Part shown: positions 1 through 10,400 of the stretch, piece after piece
Layout: each line of letters begins with the position of its first letter
How positions within the stretch are numbered: position 1 is the first letter of the stretch
Origin: Chara braunii
Lineage: Eukaryota; Streptophyta; Charophyceae; Charales; Characeae
Direction of reading: 5' to 3'
DNA: 35,670 bases
Assembly (NCBI GenBank): GCA_003427395.1
Contig: BFEA01000001.1
Coordinates: 2,783,472 to 2,819,141, forward strand
Translations under genes and position numbers: made by a program
Notes under the pieces: generated by a model
Told to the model about the DNA's origin: nothing
Databases searched by the model: none
What the model saw: only the letters and a program-made list of their open reading frames with translations

Positions 1-44
<44 letters not shown>
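1..44. repeat. (AC)n microsatellite
   Basis: The window opens inside an uninterrupted AC dinucleotide run that ends at about base 44, so the true length is unknown. Confidence 0.98.
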
Positions 45-47
<3 letters not shown>

Positions 48-974
48 CACTTACTTTCGAAGTTCCCGTTCGACAAGGTTCGTCCGATTCCGCTTCCACC
101 AGGGCTGGGCAATCTATCAGCCCTAGTGCCTATCACTGCTGTTCGGTCCAAGTTGCCTGCCCGTTGGTAGGGCAATGGTCCTGAGTGCTGGTCACACTGA
201 GGTAGAATAGTGGGATAAGGGGTGCGCTAGGAGTATTGACGTGAGGATAGGTTGGGAGGTGGTCTCATATTCCAGGACACCCACGGCTCACAGTTCCAGG
301 TGATCACTGTGCACACACTGATTGGCCTCTACAACACCCTGGAGCATGGTCCCACTAGCAACGGGATAGGATAGAAAAGAGTTTGTGTGGCAGTTGAGTG
401 ACCCAAATCTTGTCGTGCAGTACGCGTGATCCCACGGTCAGTATTTTACATATATTACCCGAAAAAGTAAGGAGATTTTGGTTCCCCTCCTCCTCTCCTT
501 AACACTGGGCTTGGTGCAAAGGAAGCTTCCCGCCAAAATCTTTTCAATGCGTTGGGGGTATGGCCAACCCCAAAAGAGAGTGGGGTCGGCCATAGGCCCA
601 CTGGATAGAAGATTTTCAATACTTTGCTTGTTGTTGTGCAATTATCTCATTGGGCGGGGCCCTCCTTTAATCACGGAGTATATGGAGGGCATCAAGATCA
701 CCGCTGACAGAAGTTGATTTTATTCCAGAAAATGTGGCAGTTACTTTGTTCACTGTTGTTGTGACCACCAGTTTGATAGCTGGGAAACACTCTACCGTGA
801 TTGCAGTTGGGAGGTCTCTGTTTCTTTTTTTTTTTTTTGCCATCCTCGTGTTTTCTCAGCCAATAATTCGTAATGAACCTGTCAGCCCGCTGCCACTCAG
901 TGTCACACTGGATCGGCTTCACTCCTATCCGACTGCTAAGGGGACCATGCTCCTGGACTTTATGGTTAGAGGTT
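45..974. other. Non-coding stretch upstream of the Ty3 element
   Basis: No convincing gene is visible. The short open frames here have no recognisable domain and overlap one another on both strands. A T-run (about 826-838) precedes the A-run that starts at 975. This interval may contain a 5' LTR of the downstream Ty3/Gypsy element, but I found no matching copy after the element and so do not call an LTR. Confidence 0.5.
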
Positions 975-1260
975 AAAAAAAAAAAAAAAAAAAAAAAAAA
1001 TCGACGGGATTCAAGGGGATTCAAGGGGATTCAACGAGATTCAACGAGGATTCAACTGGTATTCAACGGGATTCAACGGGATGGAAAAAAAAAATTTGCT
1101 CCACGCGCGTCCAGCGACATGTCGGAGGCCTAATGCGCCCTCCCCGTTGAACAGTACTCAACAGGGAGGGTCCGTTGTACTATTCAACGGGGATTGAACG
1201 GGGCCCCGAGGGCTATTCAACGGGTATAACGACGTTGAAACTTTTTCGTTGCACGTTGAA
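975..1260. repeat. Poly-A tract followed by degenerate TTCAACGGG repeats
   Basis: An A-run (975-1000) is followed by many copies of a 10-12 base motif of the form GGATTCAACGG. They are direct and nearly head to tail from about 1001 to 1082. From about 1143 to 1260 more copies occur in both orientations (TTCAACGG and CCGTTGAA). A second, shorter A-run sits at about 1084-1093. The direct copies look like a degenerate minisatellite; the inverted copies add local hairpin potential. Confidence 0.7.
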
Positions 1261-1332
1261 TAGACACATAGCGCGCCGCGCCGCGACCCGATAATAACGA
1301 GAAGTAGATCGGTAGGTTGAAAGGTCGCCGAC

Positions 1333-2420
1333 ATGAATGCCAATCTGGTGCCAAATGCTGGAGGAGTCCCCGCCCCTCGAGCACGTGCACCAACGACCCC
1401 GCCTGATTTATACCTCTTTGACCCTGCACATCACCTCATCGGAGTCTGGCTACTACAGTGCTAGCCACGCTGCGCGCGCAACAGTACGACTATGACAAGG
1501 CCAGGATCAACATCCCCGCTAGATTGGGAGGGGATGCGCACCACTGGTTTACCATTTACGTATGGGTCAATCTCCCGACCTTCGAAAGGGACTTCCTAAA
1601 CCAGTTTGATTACATCCACCCTGAGCAAGTTGTCTTCATGATTAAGGATCGAGTCCAGAAACCCCTTGAATCCGTCGCTGAATACCGAAGCAGGTTCTAT
1701 AGGTTGTTTGTTAAGTGAGAACTGGGCGAAAATGTCGAGAGGAATTCATTTATTGATGGGCTTTGAAGTCGCACAATGAGGGTCAAACTGCGACAACAGT
1801 TCTCCCCCATCAACCACACCATGCAGCAAATCATGGATGTTGCAAAAGAGATGGAGAGAAAGTTCGTTGCTAGCTCCCTAGAAGGGGAGGACCACGCCAA
1901 GGAAGGGGACTTTTCATAATTAGCCAAAGCGAAGGTCGAATTAGCGGCGCTCCAAAACAAATTTGAGAACATGGTCTTTGTCTCCGGGCCCGTCACTTAC
2001 CTAAGAACGATACCTGACACAACCATGCGGCTGGTCGTGATTGTCGCCCCTACACCTCCCCCGGAACCTCCCGTGAAACCAAGTGAGCCAAACGCAATAC
2101 TGGAGTTGACCCGAACGTTAGTTAGCCTGATGCAAGAGAGCAAGAAGGAATAGCGTGAGCACGATGCGCGGATAGAGTCTATGATGAGATCGATGCGCCC
2201 TATTGTTGTTCGAGCTGCACCCATGGCACAGGCAGCAGCCCCCACTCAGGTGGTGGGCGGCGCGGTGGCGAATCTAGACGTCTGCTACATGTGTAACGAG
2301 CCTGATCACCTAGCCAGGGACTGCCCCAACCGACCAGCTCGAGTACGGGTAGGGGTTGCCCCTGTGGCAGCATCACCAGTAGCCAACGGGCCAGGAAGAG
2401 TAGGCACGGTGATTGAAGAA
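1333..2420 (+). pseudogene. gag: Ty3/Gypsy gag remnant (capsid-like domain and CCHC zinc knuckle)
   Basis: The Gag polyprotein packages retrotransposon RNA into virus-like particles. A plausible start is the ATG at 1333 (Met-Asn-Ala-Asn), but that frame closes near 1460 and the homologous path continues one frame over from about 1458, implying a small indel. Positions 1458-1715 encode a typical retrotransposon gag segment (HHWF, then FERDFLNQF, then EYRSRFYRLF). In-frame stops follow at 1716 (TGA), 1764 (TGA), 1917 (TAA) and 2151 (TAG), and the frame stays open between them. A perfect CX2CX4HX4C zinc knuckle is encoded at about 2283-2324, as expected near the nucleocapsid C-terminus. The strict conservation of frame across four stops argues for recent point decay rather than chance ORFs. 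Confidence 0.85.
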
Positions 2421-3838
2421 ACGGAGGGAGGGGGAAGCATGATGATTACCACCGAGGAAGCTGCGGAACTGATCCCGCTTGATCAATACATCTCGCTCGG
2501 TTACGCAGGGATGGGAATGATTGGAACCATCCGACCAGCGAACGAACAACGGGAAATAGTGGAATGGAGACCATCTCCCGGAGAAATGGAATCTGACGGC
2601 CCTACCTTCATTACGGGAGAAATTGATGTCCTGAACATCATCCGAGCTCTGGATCATCGAATCCCCCTGCCCATCGGACACCTATTGTCTATATCAGAGC
2701 AAGTGAATGAACGAATGTTGCAACATTTCAAGACAAACCGAAAACGGTTCGTCCTTGCTAAGCAATCAGCCACCAAAGGGAAAGCCCCCGCTTGTGAAGG
2801 CAAACCCAATATCCCCAAAACCTCGGACCCGATACGATTGGGACTCATTCGGAAAGATGGTCATCTTCTTCGCATAAAGCTCATTCCATGGAAATCCACG
2901 GAATGTGATGTGGAAGTTTGGGGAAATCCGTACAACGCTATAGTCGATTCAGGGGCCGCGGTCCTAGCCATTTCGTTAAAGGTCGTGGAACGAGCCAGAA
3001 GAAGAAAGGATTTGATCCCGTTGGTAGAAGGAGATCACCTTGTCTTGACCTGCGAAGAAAATATCAAAGTGGTAGGAAGGATGACGAATGTCGCGTTCCG
3101 GTTAGGAAAAGTTCACGCGTTGGGAGATGTCGTGGTATTAGATGTGAATACTTACGACATCCTCCTAGGATTACCAGCCCTTACCGCATTAAGAGCCAAT
3201 CTCGACTTCGAGAGACGATCTATCATTCTTAGGAATACAGGCAGAAAGCCATACGTCATCCCGATGCGGTTAACTCTCCGGACCGCATTTCCTACGACCC
3301 AGAAGACTCCCCCGGGAAGTGGAGAACCACTCCACGTAATCACCTGGAGGGAACCCCTCTGGGAAACAGACAGGTCAAGTAGGTCCTCCAAAGGCGAGAA
3401 TGAAACCAACCTCGAGATTTGGGATATGGTACACAAACAGATTCATTACCCCGTGTGACAGAAAACATCGAAAACATTCGTCCTTACGGAACGGAACCTC
3501 CAACGGACGAGAGCCTTAATTCTAGGGGAGCCACTTGTCCAAATGTCCCGAATGGCAGATTCTTCGGAACCCCTTCGGACCCTATACGAAGCCACCATCC
3601 CACTTCTCTCGAGATACAGTAACAAGAAAGCATTCTGCGACATTTCGGGACTACCTCATTCTCTGCTCTCTACGGGGAAAGAGGTTAGATTGCTGCGACA
3701 GGGTGCCGAGGACGGAGCTTTGGAACCCCCTGGGGGTAACAACCCATACGAACTCGGAATCAGGATTACGGAAAAACTGGTAAGTTTGCAGGATATCAAA
3801 GACGGAGTCGTGGCAATCCAAGAAGCAGACGCCAGATG
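2421..3838 (+). pseudogene. Ty3/Gypsy aspartic protease region
   Basis: This continues in the gag frame. The retropepsin signature Asp-Ser-Gly-Ala is encoded at 2946-2957, preceded by a beta-strand-like NPYNAIV and followed about 60 residues later by DILLGLPAL, the counterpart of the usual ILG flap-side motif. The enzyme would cleave the Gag-Pol polyprotein as a dimer. Downstream of the protease is an open linker to 3838 with one stop at 3456 (TGA). At about 3837-3839 the reading frame must change by one base to stay on the homologous path into reverse transcriptase, followed at once by a TGA at 3857. Retroviral-type protease is supported by motif and position; the substrate is inferred from the family. 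Confidence 0.8.
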
Positions 3839-5470
3839 GTCGCCACGGTGTTCTCATGACGGTCAGACAAGTCATTCATTTCGGCTCCTCCGCTAGGAAA
3901 CGGCAACAAAGTGGACACGAAACAAGTGACAGTTAGCATACGCGGACAACTGTATGAGTTACATGTGCCCCAATACGTGCCAGACAAAACTCATCGACTA
4001 ATCGTTGATATCCCAATCGAATGTCAAGGGACGTTACTAATTCAGCACGAAATCCAAACCGGAACGCACCCAGCATTCCACTGCAAGCCATACCGATATT
4101 CCCTCGCCGAACGAAAAACAACATTGGAACGAATCAGGCAGTTCGAAGCTAACGGTTGGATTGAACTAGCTACCGGGCCATGATCATTCCCCATAGTCTT
4201 AGTTCCGAATAAAAACGGGTCGATTCACATATGCATCGATTATAGGAAGTTGAATAATATCACAATCAAAGATGTATAACCCCTCCCCCGGATTGATGAC
4301 TTGCTGGATGCGATTGGGTGTATCAATTATTTTAGTAAGTTTGATATTCGTCATGGGTTCCATCATATCCTAGTCGAGGAGGAGGATCGGCCAAAGACGG
4401 CGTTCGTACTATTCGGAGGCATGTGGCAGTGGGTTCATTGCCCTATGGGGATATGCAATGCACCGACGACCTTTCAGAGAGCGATGAACATGACCTTTCA
4501 TAACTTCGTCAATAAGACTCGATTGACCGAGGGCATGATCAATTTTTGCGTCATTGTGTACATGGACGATACTTTGGTGTATTCTGAATCATTCCACGGG
4601 CACGCTCAGCACATCGAATGAACGCTGGGGGCGTTGCGAGATGCTGGGTTCAAAATCGCGTTGGAGAAGAGCGAGTTCTTCCTCTCGGAGATCTCGTTCC
4701 TAGGGTACGTGGTGACTCGAGGGGGATTGAGACCATATTCGAGAAAAGTCGAAGCGGTTCGAGGAGCCCCTACGCCCACGTCGCTGACGCAGGTTCGAGC
4801 CTTCCTGGGGCTGGCCTCGTACTACCGAAGGTTTATTAAGGGGTTCGCAGCAATTGCTCGGCCTCTAACAAACCTCCTACGAAAAGACCAGCCGCTGAAG
4901 TGGGACGCAGATTACGAACAAGCCTTTGTCACCTTGAAGGAGGCCCTGGCTTCCGCGCCTATTTTGATTCGGCCCGATCTAGGAAAGCAGTTCATACTCA
5001 TCACGGATTGGCACTCCAAGGAAATCTCCACTATTTTGGCCCAAAAGGGGAAGGACAGTCGCGAACACGTCATCGAGTATGCCTCGCGAACTGTACCTGA
5101 CGAACACGGGAACGATTCGGCCCCACAAGGAGAGTGTTACACGGTCGTCTGGGGAATTCAGCACTTCCATCCGTATCTATACGGACAAAAGTTTCTCCTC
5201 GTCACGGATCATGAGCCCCTACTAACTCTCAAAAGGCTCACTAACTACACGGGCATGATTAGACGATGGGTTGTTCGGCTCCAAGAGTATGACTTCGATA
5301 TCATTCATCGGAAGAGAGAAAAGCACGGGAACGTAGACGGGTTGACGCGACTGCATCAACCAAACAAGGTGGCAAAATGTGAAGAGATCACTCCGTGGAA
5401 AGAGTCGGAGCCAGCCAAGGGACCCTCGTACGGAGAAGTGACCATTCTCCCCCGACCCTCTAGGAAGTGA
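3839..5470 (+). pseudogene. Ty3/Gypsy reverse transcriptase and RNase H
   Basis: The reverse transcriptase palm is clear. Motif A reads FSKFDIRHGFHHI (about 4330-4370), motif B contains CPMGICNAPTTFQ (about 4440-4475), and the catalytic YMDD box is at 4559-4570. The thumb/connection (FLGYVV, then FLGLASYYRRFIKGF) leads to an RNase H-like domain with the first acidic residue in ITDWHSKE, a Glu in GECYTVVWG, and VTDHEPL; it closes with NVDGLTRL, the usual end of this domain. The domain makes the DNA copy and removes RNA from the hybrid. Stops in frame are at 3857, 4181, 4277, 4619 and 5468. Active-site residues are intact, so loss of function comes from stops and indels, not active-site change. 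Confidence 0.93.
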
Positions 5471-5550
5471 TACGTGGACGTGATGGCGATGGGTGGGGAA
5501 GGTAATACCAGGGGGCCCCTTTCTCCCTCTCATCCTCTTCTTTTGTTTCC

Positions 5551-6990
5551 TTGTCTGGCAAATTCTATTATTTTTGCGAAGCAATATCGCGAGTTTATTC
5601 AGTTCTTATGCGTCCTAGTGGGGAAGGATATGCCGAGTGGGTCGATTATCAACATTGGGTCTCCCGAGCCCACGGTTCCTGTATCCAATACAGGAACACG
5701 GATAAACCCTGGTTATGTCTCTTGTGTCGAACCGAGAAAATTCCGACATAGGCTCAATTCCTCGAAGCTACGTCCGAAGGTTTAGAAAAGACATGCCGAT
5801 TCCGGCATGCCGAGGTATGGACAAATGTTGTCCTGATAGCTACAGTAGTTGGAAACTCCCTCCGAGAATTCACCAAGGAAGATCGGAGGCGGGCTAACGA
5901 GAAAGCGCGAGATTACCGATGGAACGACGGACGGTTAGGAAAACGAAAGAGTGATGGTAGTGGCATCTGGATGTCAATACCTCATCCATTCACGAGGTAG
6001 GACTGAGTTTAGTCAACCCACGAGGAAACCGCCGCTCACTTTGGTGTCAGGATTACGGAATCGGCCATCGACAAAAACGAGTGGTATTGGTCCAATATCC
6101 GCGACGACATTAAATTCATTGTTAAAAATTGTCCATTATGCCCGGCAGACAAAGCGTCGATTCAGCCGGCTAGGTCGATAATGCCCACCGTAGTCGAACG
6201 ACCATTCCAAAGGGTTAGCATCGACACCACGGATATTATTGTGCCCCCAGGACCGAATAGCTGTGAGTATTCAATTCTTTTGGTATTCGTGGATCACTTC
6301 TCGAAATGGATCAAAGCCTACCCATGTAAAACGCGACAGGTGGCGAAAATCGTGCGGTATGTTAACCATTTCCTTGAAATGCATCAGGACACCGAGGAAA
6401 TTTTAACGGACAACGGAGGGGAATTCGGAGGGGAAGTCTTGAGGAGCCTAGTCATACACGGCGTCTCTATTCACATTACCGCCCCCCATATGTCACAATC
6501 GAACGGACTGGTAGAGAATGCGAACTAGGTGATTAAGACTGCTCTGTGACGAAATATCGCGGTGCGAGACTCGAGGCCGTGGCCCGACATCGTGGACCAT
6601 ATCCTAGCTATCCACTGGGGGACCCCTCATGAGTCCACTGGCTTGACCCCTTTTCAATTACGAACCAACAGTCTGGCGTGTGTAGCTCTGCCAAGCCTAA
6701 ACGACGAAACGACCCTTGCACGACGAGCCACGAGGGCGACGATCAAGGACAAGGCCTAGCGTCATTTAGAATTGTTGGAAAAGACCCTCCCCTGGTTAGC
6801 CCCAAAAAGACAGCGGGTGATCGAGATGGCCCACGGTCCGACAGGTCCGGAGCTACAAGGCCCAATATGGGAACGTTGGACCCCGGCCCCAGTATAAATT
6901 GGGGGACATAGTGCCGGTGAGGGAAATTTGCTCGCCAAGGCAAGTTAGCGCCACGATTCTTCGGGCGATTTCGCTTAGTCGAGCTCGGTC
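5551..6990 (+). pseudogene. Ty3/Gypsy integrase (HHCC and DDE core)
   Basis: The integrase inserts element DNA into the host genome. The path is in frame 1. The N-terminal zinc-binding module is complete as HX5H (6019 and 6037) and CX2C (6130 and 6139), with 30 residues between the second His and first Cys. The catalytic triad is present: Asp at 6223 (in VSIDTTD), Asp at 6409 (in LTDNGGEF) and Glu at 6514 (in NGLVEN); I count 34 residues between the last two. Stops lie at 5749, 5998, 6004, 6010, 6526, 6547 and 6757. From 6890 a different frame encodes QYKLGDIVPVRE, matching the strand that usually follows the core, so another indel lies near 6880. I see no clear chromodomain. Confidence 0.9.
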
Positions 6991-7048
6991 CTAGTGGAGT
7001 GAACACGGTGCGGTTTGCACCGAAGGTCTCAGGAAGCAGATCGACCCG

Positions 7049-7051
<3 letters not shown>

Positions 7052-7139
<88 letters not shown>
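7052..7139. repeat. (GA)n microsatellite
   Basis: About 88 bases of uninterrupted GA lie directly after the last readable integrase-tail sequence. The Glu-Arg repeats predicted from it are not a protein. Confidence 0.98.
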
Positions 7140-7144
<5 letters not shown>

Positions 7145-7199
7145 AGTATTGAGCCCTTACATGGCAGAACGGGCGATGCGGGATGAACAGAAAGAATAG

Positions 7200-8788
7200 C
7201 TACGGTGCCAAACTAACTCCTAGAGGGCCATCTTTGGTAAGCGGAAGTGGCGATGCGAGATTTTTTTTCATCTGCCTGTCGCTGTACCTTTCCCTGTTTT
7301 AGGGGAAAGTTCATCTTTGTTTTTGCACATTTAGTGAGTAGTGGGACGATGCTGTTGTTGCACGTCATGTCCGTTGGGACGGGATTTGGTGGTGCTCACA
7401 GCGAGGTGGGCTCATGCAAGTAGCTGTTGAAAAAGGGAGGACGGGGGCATGTCATTTAGTGATGACGAGGAAGGGAGTACTAGCAGAGGAATAATAGAGA
7501 ACGATCGTGGGGATAAGTAGGAAGTGAGGAACTTGTCGGGTAGGAAGTACGGTGTTTTTCCATGTCCTGCGACATGAGAGACGAGCGGCATTTAACAATG
7601 GTCGGTCAAGCACACGAGAAAGAGGAAGGAAGCAACAGGGGAGATTCGTGTAAAAAGTGGAAGTCAGAGGCTAAGTGCAGCAAAGCGAGAAGAAATGTTT
7701 GCTCTTGTTTGTTGTGACCTTGTTGTGGCCGCGACTTCCAAACAACGATGTACTGCCAAATTTATGCCCCGATCGCTACTGCTAGGCTTTGGGTTGATGC
7801 AGGCGCCCTGCTTAGGAGTTGTTGTTACTGTGTAAACTGCTGTTGGGATTTGTAATGTGCGGTTGTTGGGCTTCGCTGTGAGCAACTGCTGGTGGTAGTG
7901 CGCATTGCAGAGTTTGGATTGTTGTGTTTCAGCATCATCATATTTTTCTTTCTTCTAGTTGCTGCGCATTACTGAGACTACAGTGCATTGATGTGTGAAT
8001 CACTGCTTTGATAACAACCTGCTGTATGTGTTGTGTGTTGGTTGCACATGGTCGATGTGCAGACAACGGCTTGCTGAGCTTGGCTGTGTTTACTACGCCT
8101 CGAATAAAGTACGAGGGTGTGCTCTATTTAAAACAGAGTATTTCGAAGGTTGTGTAATTGCGTCCTGGTCAGTAGTTGGAGTGCGATGTTTTGAGAGTGT
8201 CATCAGGCTTTTTGCGGACGGGTCTCTGTTATGACAAGGGGGTTGTCAAGAGGCTGCTACTTGCATATTGGTCGTGGTTCGGCCGACTTCACTACGTTTT
8301 TGGCCACCATTGCAGGGCCATCAGGCGCATGAAGATTTCAAGGTCCTTTCACGTAAGTTGAGTTGGCCCTCTCTTGTATCTCGAGCGTCTAAAACCCCTC
8401 ATTCTGCCTTTCTTACTCCAAGTCTAGTCTAAGGTTACGAGAGGAAGGCGGCAGGCGGGATTGCACCCCGTAGGACCGCAGCAAGACCTTGTGGGAGGCC
8501 CACCCACCGATTGTGGGAGCTCTGTCGGAGCCCAGGTGGGGTTTTGGAGGCATGAAACACTCAGGTATAATGCTCGTTTTACGCATGTGATCCCTTTCCT
8601 TAAATTGTATTACCCTTTGCTATTGTGTGCCTGCAAGTATGGCTGAGAAAATTAGTTACTTTTGTTTGTTTTGAATTCATGACATGATATGAAAGGTCAA
8701 TTGGCAAGTATGTATGATAAAGTCAGATTATCTGTATAAATTCAGACGAAATGAAAGTGTGACTTTATTTGTTATTGTGTTGCGGGGG
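7200..8788. other. Non-coding interval, no gene recognised
   Basis: About 1.6 kb without a convincing coding region on either strand. The longest open frames are under 80 codons and have no recognisable motif. T/G-rich text with many TTGTTG words spans about 7690-8060. The interval could hold the 3' end or LTR of the preceding Ty3 element, but I could not match it to sequence before 1333. Confidence 0.5.
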
Positions 8789-8789
8789 C

Positions 8790-10400
8790 TGAGCAAACGC
8801 ATAAGTTGCAGGTTGTTCTGTCACACGCACATGTTGCTTGTTTAGGCGGAGCTTGACTACTCATAAGTTAAGTAGTCTGATTTTACGCTATATGTCATTA
8901 TATGGGCTGACTAGCCACACCATAAGTTGGTGTGGTCTAGTTATATGTGGTTCGTCGTTTGTTCAGGCAAAGGCTGAACCCCTCATAAGTTGAGGTGGTT
9001 CAGTTCCTTGTGTATGCCGAATGTTCAGGCTGACCAGCCTCACGATAAGTTGGTGCGGCCCGGTCATACGCCTTATGTCGATTGTCTAGGCAAAAACTGA
9101 CCCCACCATAAGTTGGTGTGGATCAGTCTTATGCCTTATGTTTACTTGTTTTGGCAGGCTAGTCACACCATAAGTTGGTGTAATCAAGTCATGAGCCGTG
9201 AACGTAAGTGAAACCTGAGTATACAATCTGATATAACTATATACTATGTATATCATTGGTAGGATGAACGTCATAAGTTGGGAGATCTAGCCATATAAGC
9301 CGGTAACAGATAAAGAAGAGGAGAAAATAAAATTCAGAGTATAAAATTGAGTGGTAACTTCGAGCACGCTGACTCATCCATAAGTTGGGTAGTTGGTCTT
9401 ATGTCGCTGATAACACAAACGACAGAGAGATGATATAAGACTTGGCTATTTTTCTTTCTAAACATAAGTTAATGTTTGGATGGGAAACCTCATAAATTGA
9501 GGTGACATGACCACTCGTCTGAAGACAGAAAAAACTTATGATTTTACTTATTGAATGTAGTTGTGTTGCGGAGGCTAAGCGAACGCATAAGTTGCGGGTT
9601 GTTTGGTCATACGCGCTTATTGCTTATTTAGGCGGGCTAGACTACTCATAAGTTGAGTAGCCTAGTTCTACGCTATATGTCATCGTCTGGGCTGGCTAGG
9701 TACATCATAAGTTGGTGTCCTGGTCGTATGCCTTTCGTCGTTTGTTTAGGCAGAGGTTGGACCCCTCATAAGTTGAGGCGGCTCAGTTATTTGTGTATGC
9801 CGAAAGTTTAGGTTGACCAGCCTCACCATAAGTTGGTGCAGACCGGTCATACGTCTTATGTCACTTGTTCAGGCGGAGGCTAATCACATCATAAGTTGGT
9901 GCGGTGAGTTTTATGCCTTATGTTTATTCGTTGAACATGGTTGTATTGCGAAGATTGGGCGAACGCATAAGTTGCAGGTTGTTCGGTCATTCGCGCAAAT
10001 GGTTTTGTCTAGGCTGGGCTGGACTACTCATAAGTTGGTTAGCTTGGTTCTACATATCACTGTTTGGGTTGGCTAGGTTTATCATATGTTGGTGTGTTCT
10101 AGTCATATGTCTTTTGTCGTTTGTTCAGGCTAAGGCTGACCCCTCATAAGTTGAGGAGGTTCGGTTTTTTGTGTATGCCGAGCATTCAGGCTGACCAACC
10201 TCACTATAAGTTGGTGCAGCCCGGTCATACGCCTTATGTCAATCGTCTAGGTAGAAACCGGTCACACCATAAGTTGGTGTGATTTGGTCTTATGCCCTAC
10301 GTATACTTGTGCTACCAGACTAGGGCACCATAAGTTGGTGTGGCCTAGTCATATAAGCTGGCATGTCAGTCACACCCATAAGTTGGGTTGGTTGATCCTA
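8790..10400. repeat. Array of 25 stem-loops with invariant ATAAGTT loop and varying stems
   Basis: The heptamer ATAAGTT recurs with its first base at 8801, 8863, 8922, 8985, 9045, 9108, 9170, 9273, 9380, 9464, 9587, 9648, 9707, 9768, 9828, 9891, 9967, 10030, 10146, 10206, 10269, 10330 and 10378. Two one-base variants lie at 9492 and 10084. Spacing is about 59-63 bases within runs. The heptamer is nearly always flanked by complementary arms that differ between units: CCACACC/GGTGTGG at 8922, CTACTC/GAGTAG at 9648, CCTC/GAGG at 8985, TCACACC/GGTGTGA at 10269, CGC/GCG at 9587. Many units extend into a second helix past a bulge, for example CTGAACC/GGTTCAG (8985), CTAG/CTAG (8922) and TGACC/GGTCA (9045, 9828, 10206). 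Linkers share words such as TATGCC and GTTCAGGC. No open reading frame explains it. I do not recognise the family. Confidence 0.92.

Larger units (their letters stand above)
1333..6990 (+). mobile_element. Ty3/Gypsy retrotransposon, degenerate internal region (gag-pol)
   Basis: Domains follow the Ty3/Gypsy order gag, protease, reverse transcriptase, RNase H, integrase, which separates it from Copia (integrase before RT). The coding path starts in frame 1 (ATG at 1333), runs in frame 0 to about 3838, in frame 2 to about 5500, in frame 1 to about 6760, and returns to frame 2 near 6890. It is interrupted by about 17 stops, so no full polyprotein can be made. Catalytic motifs of every enzyme remain readable. 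I could not identify LTRs, primer-binding site or target-site duplication, so the element's ends are unknown. The microsatellite beginning at 7052 interrupts or follows the 3' end. Confidence 0.9.

Noticed and set aside
1-8788. LTR pair for the Ty3 element
   Set aside because: I compared 45-1332 with 7141-8788 by eye and found no long direct match, so LTRs cannot be supported.
8790-10400. Hairpin array as a CRISPR array
   Set aside because: The repeated word is only about 9 bases, the intervening sequences are related to each other, stems vary in pairs, and the window is eukaryotic.
8790-10400. Hairpins as tRNA anticodon arms (7-base loop with T in second place)
   Set aside because: Loop size and the T match, but no D arm, T arm or acceptor stem flanks any unit, and all 25 would have the same anticodon.
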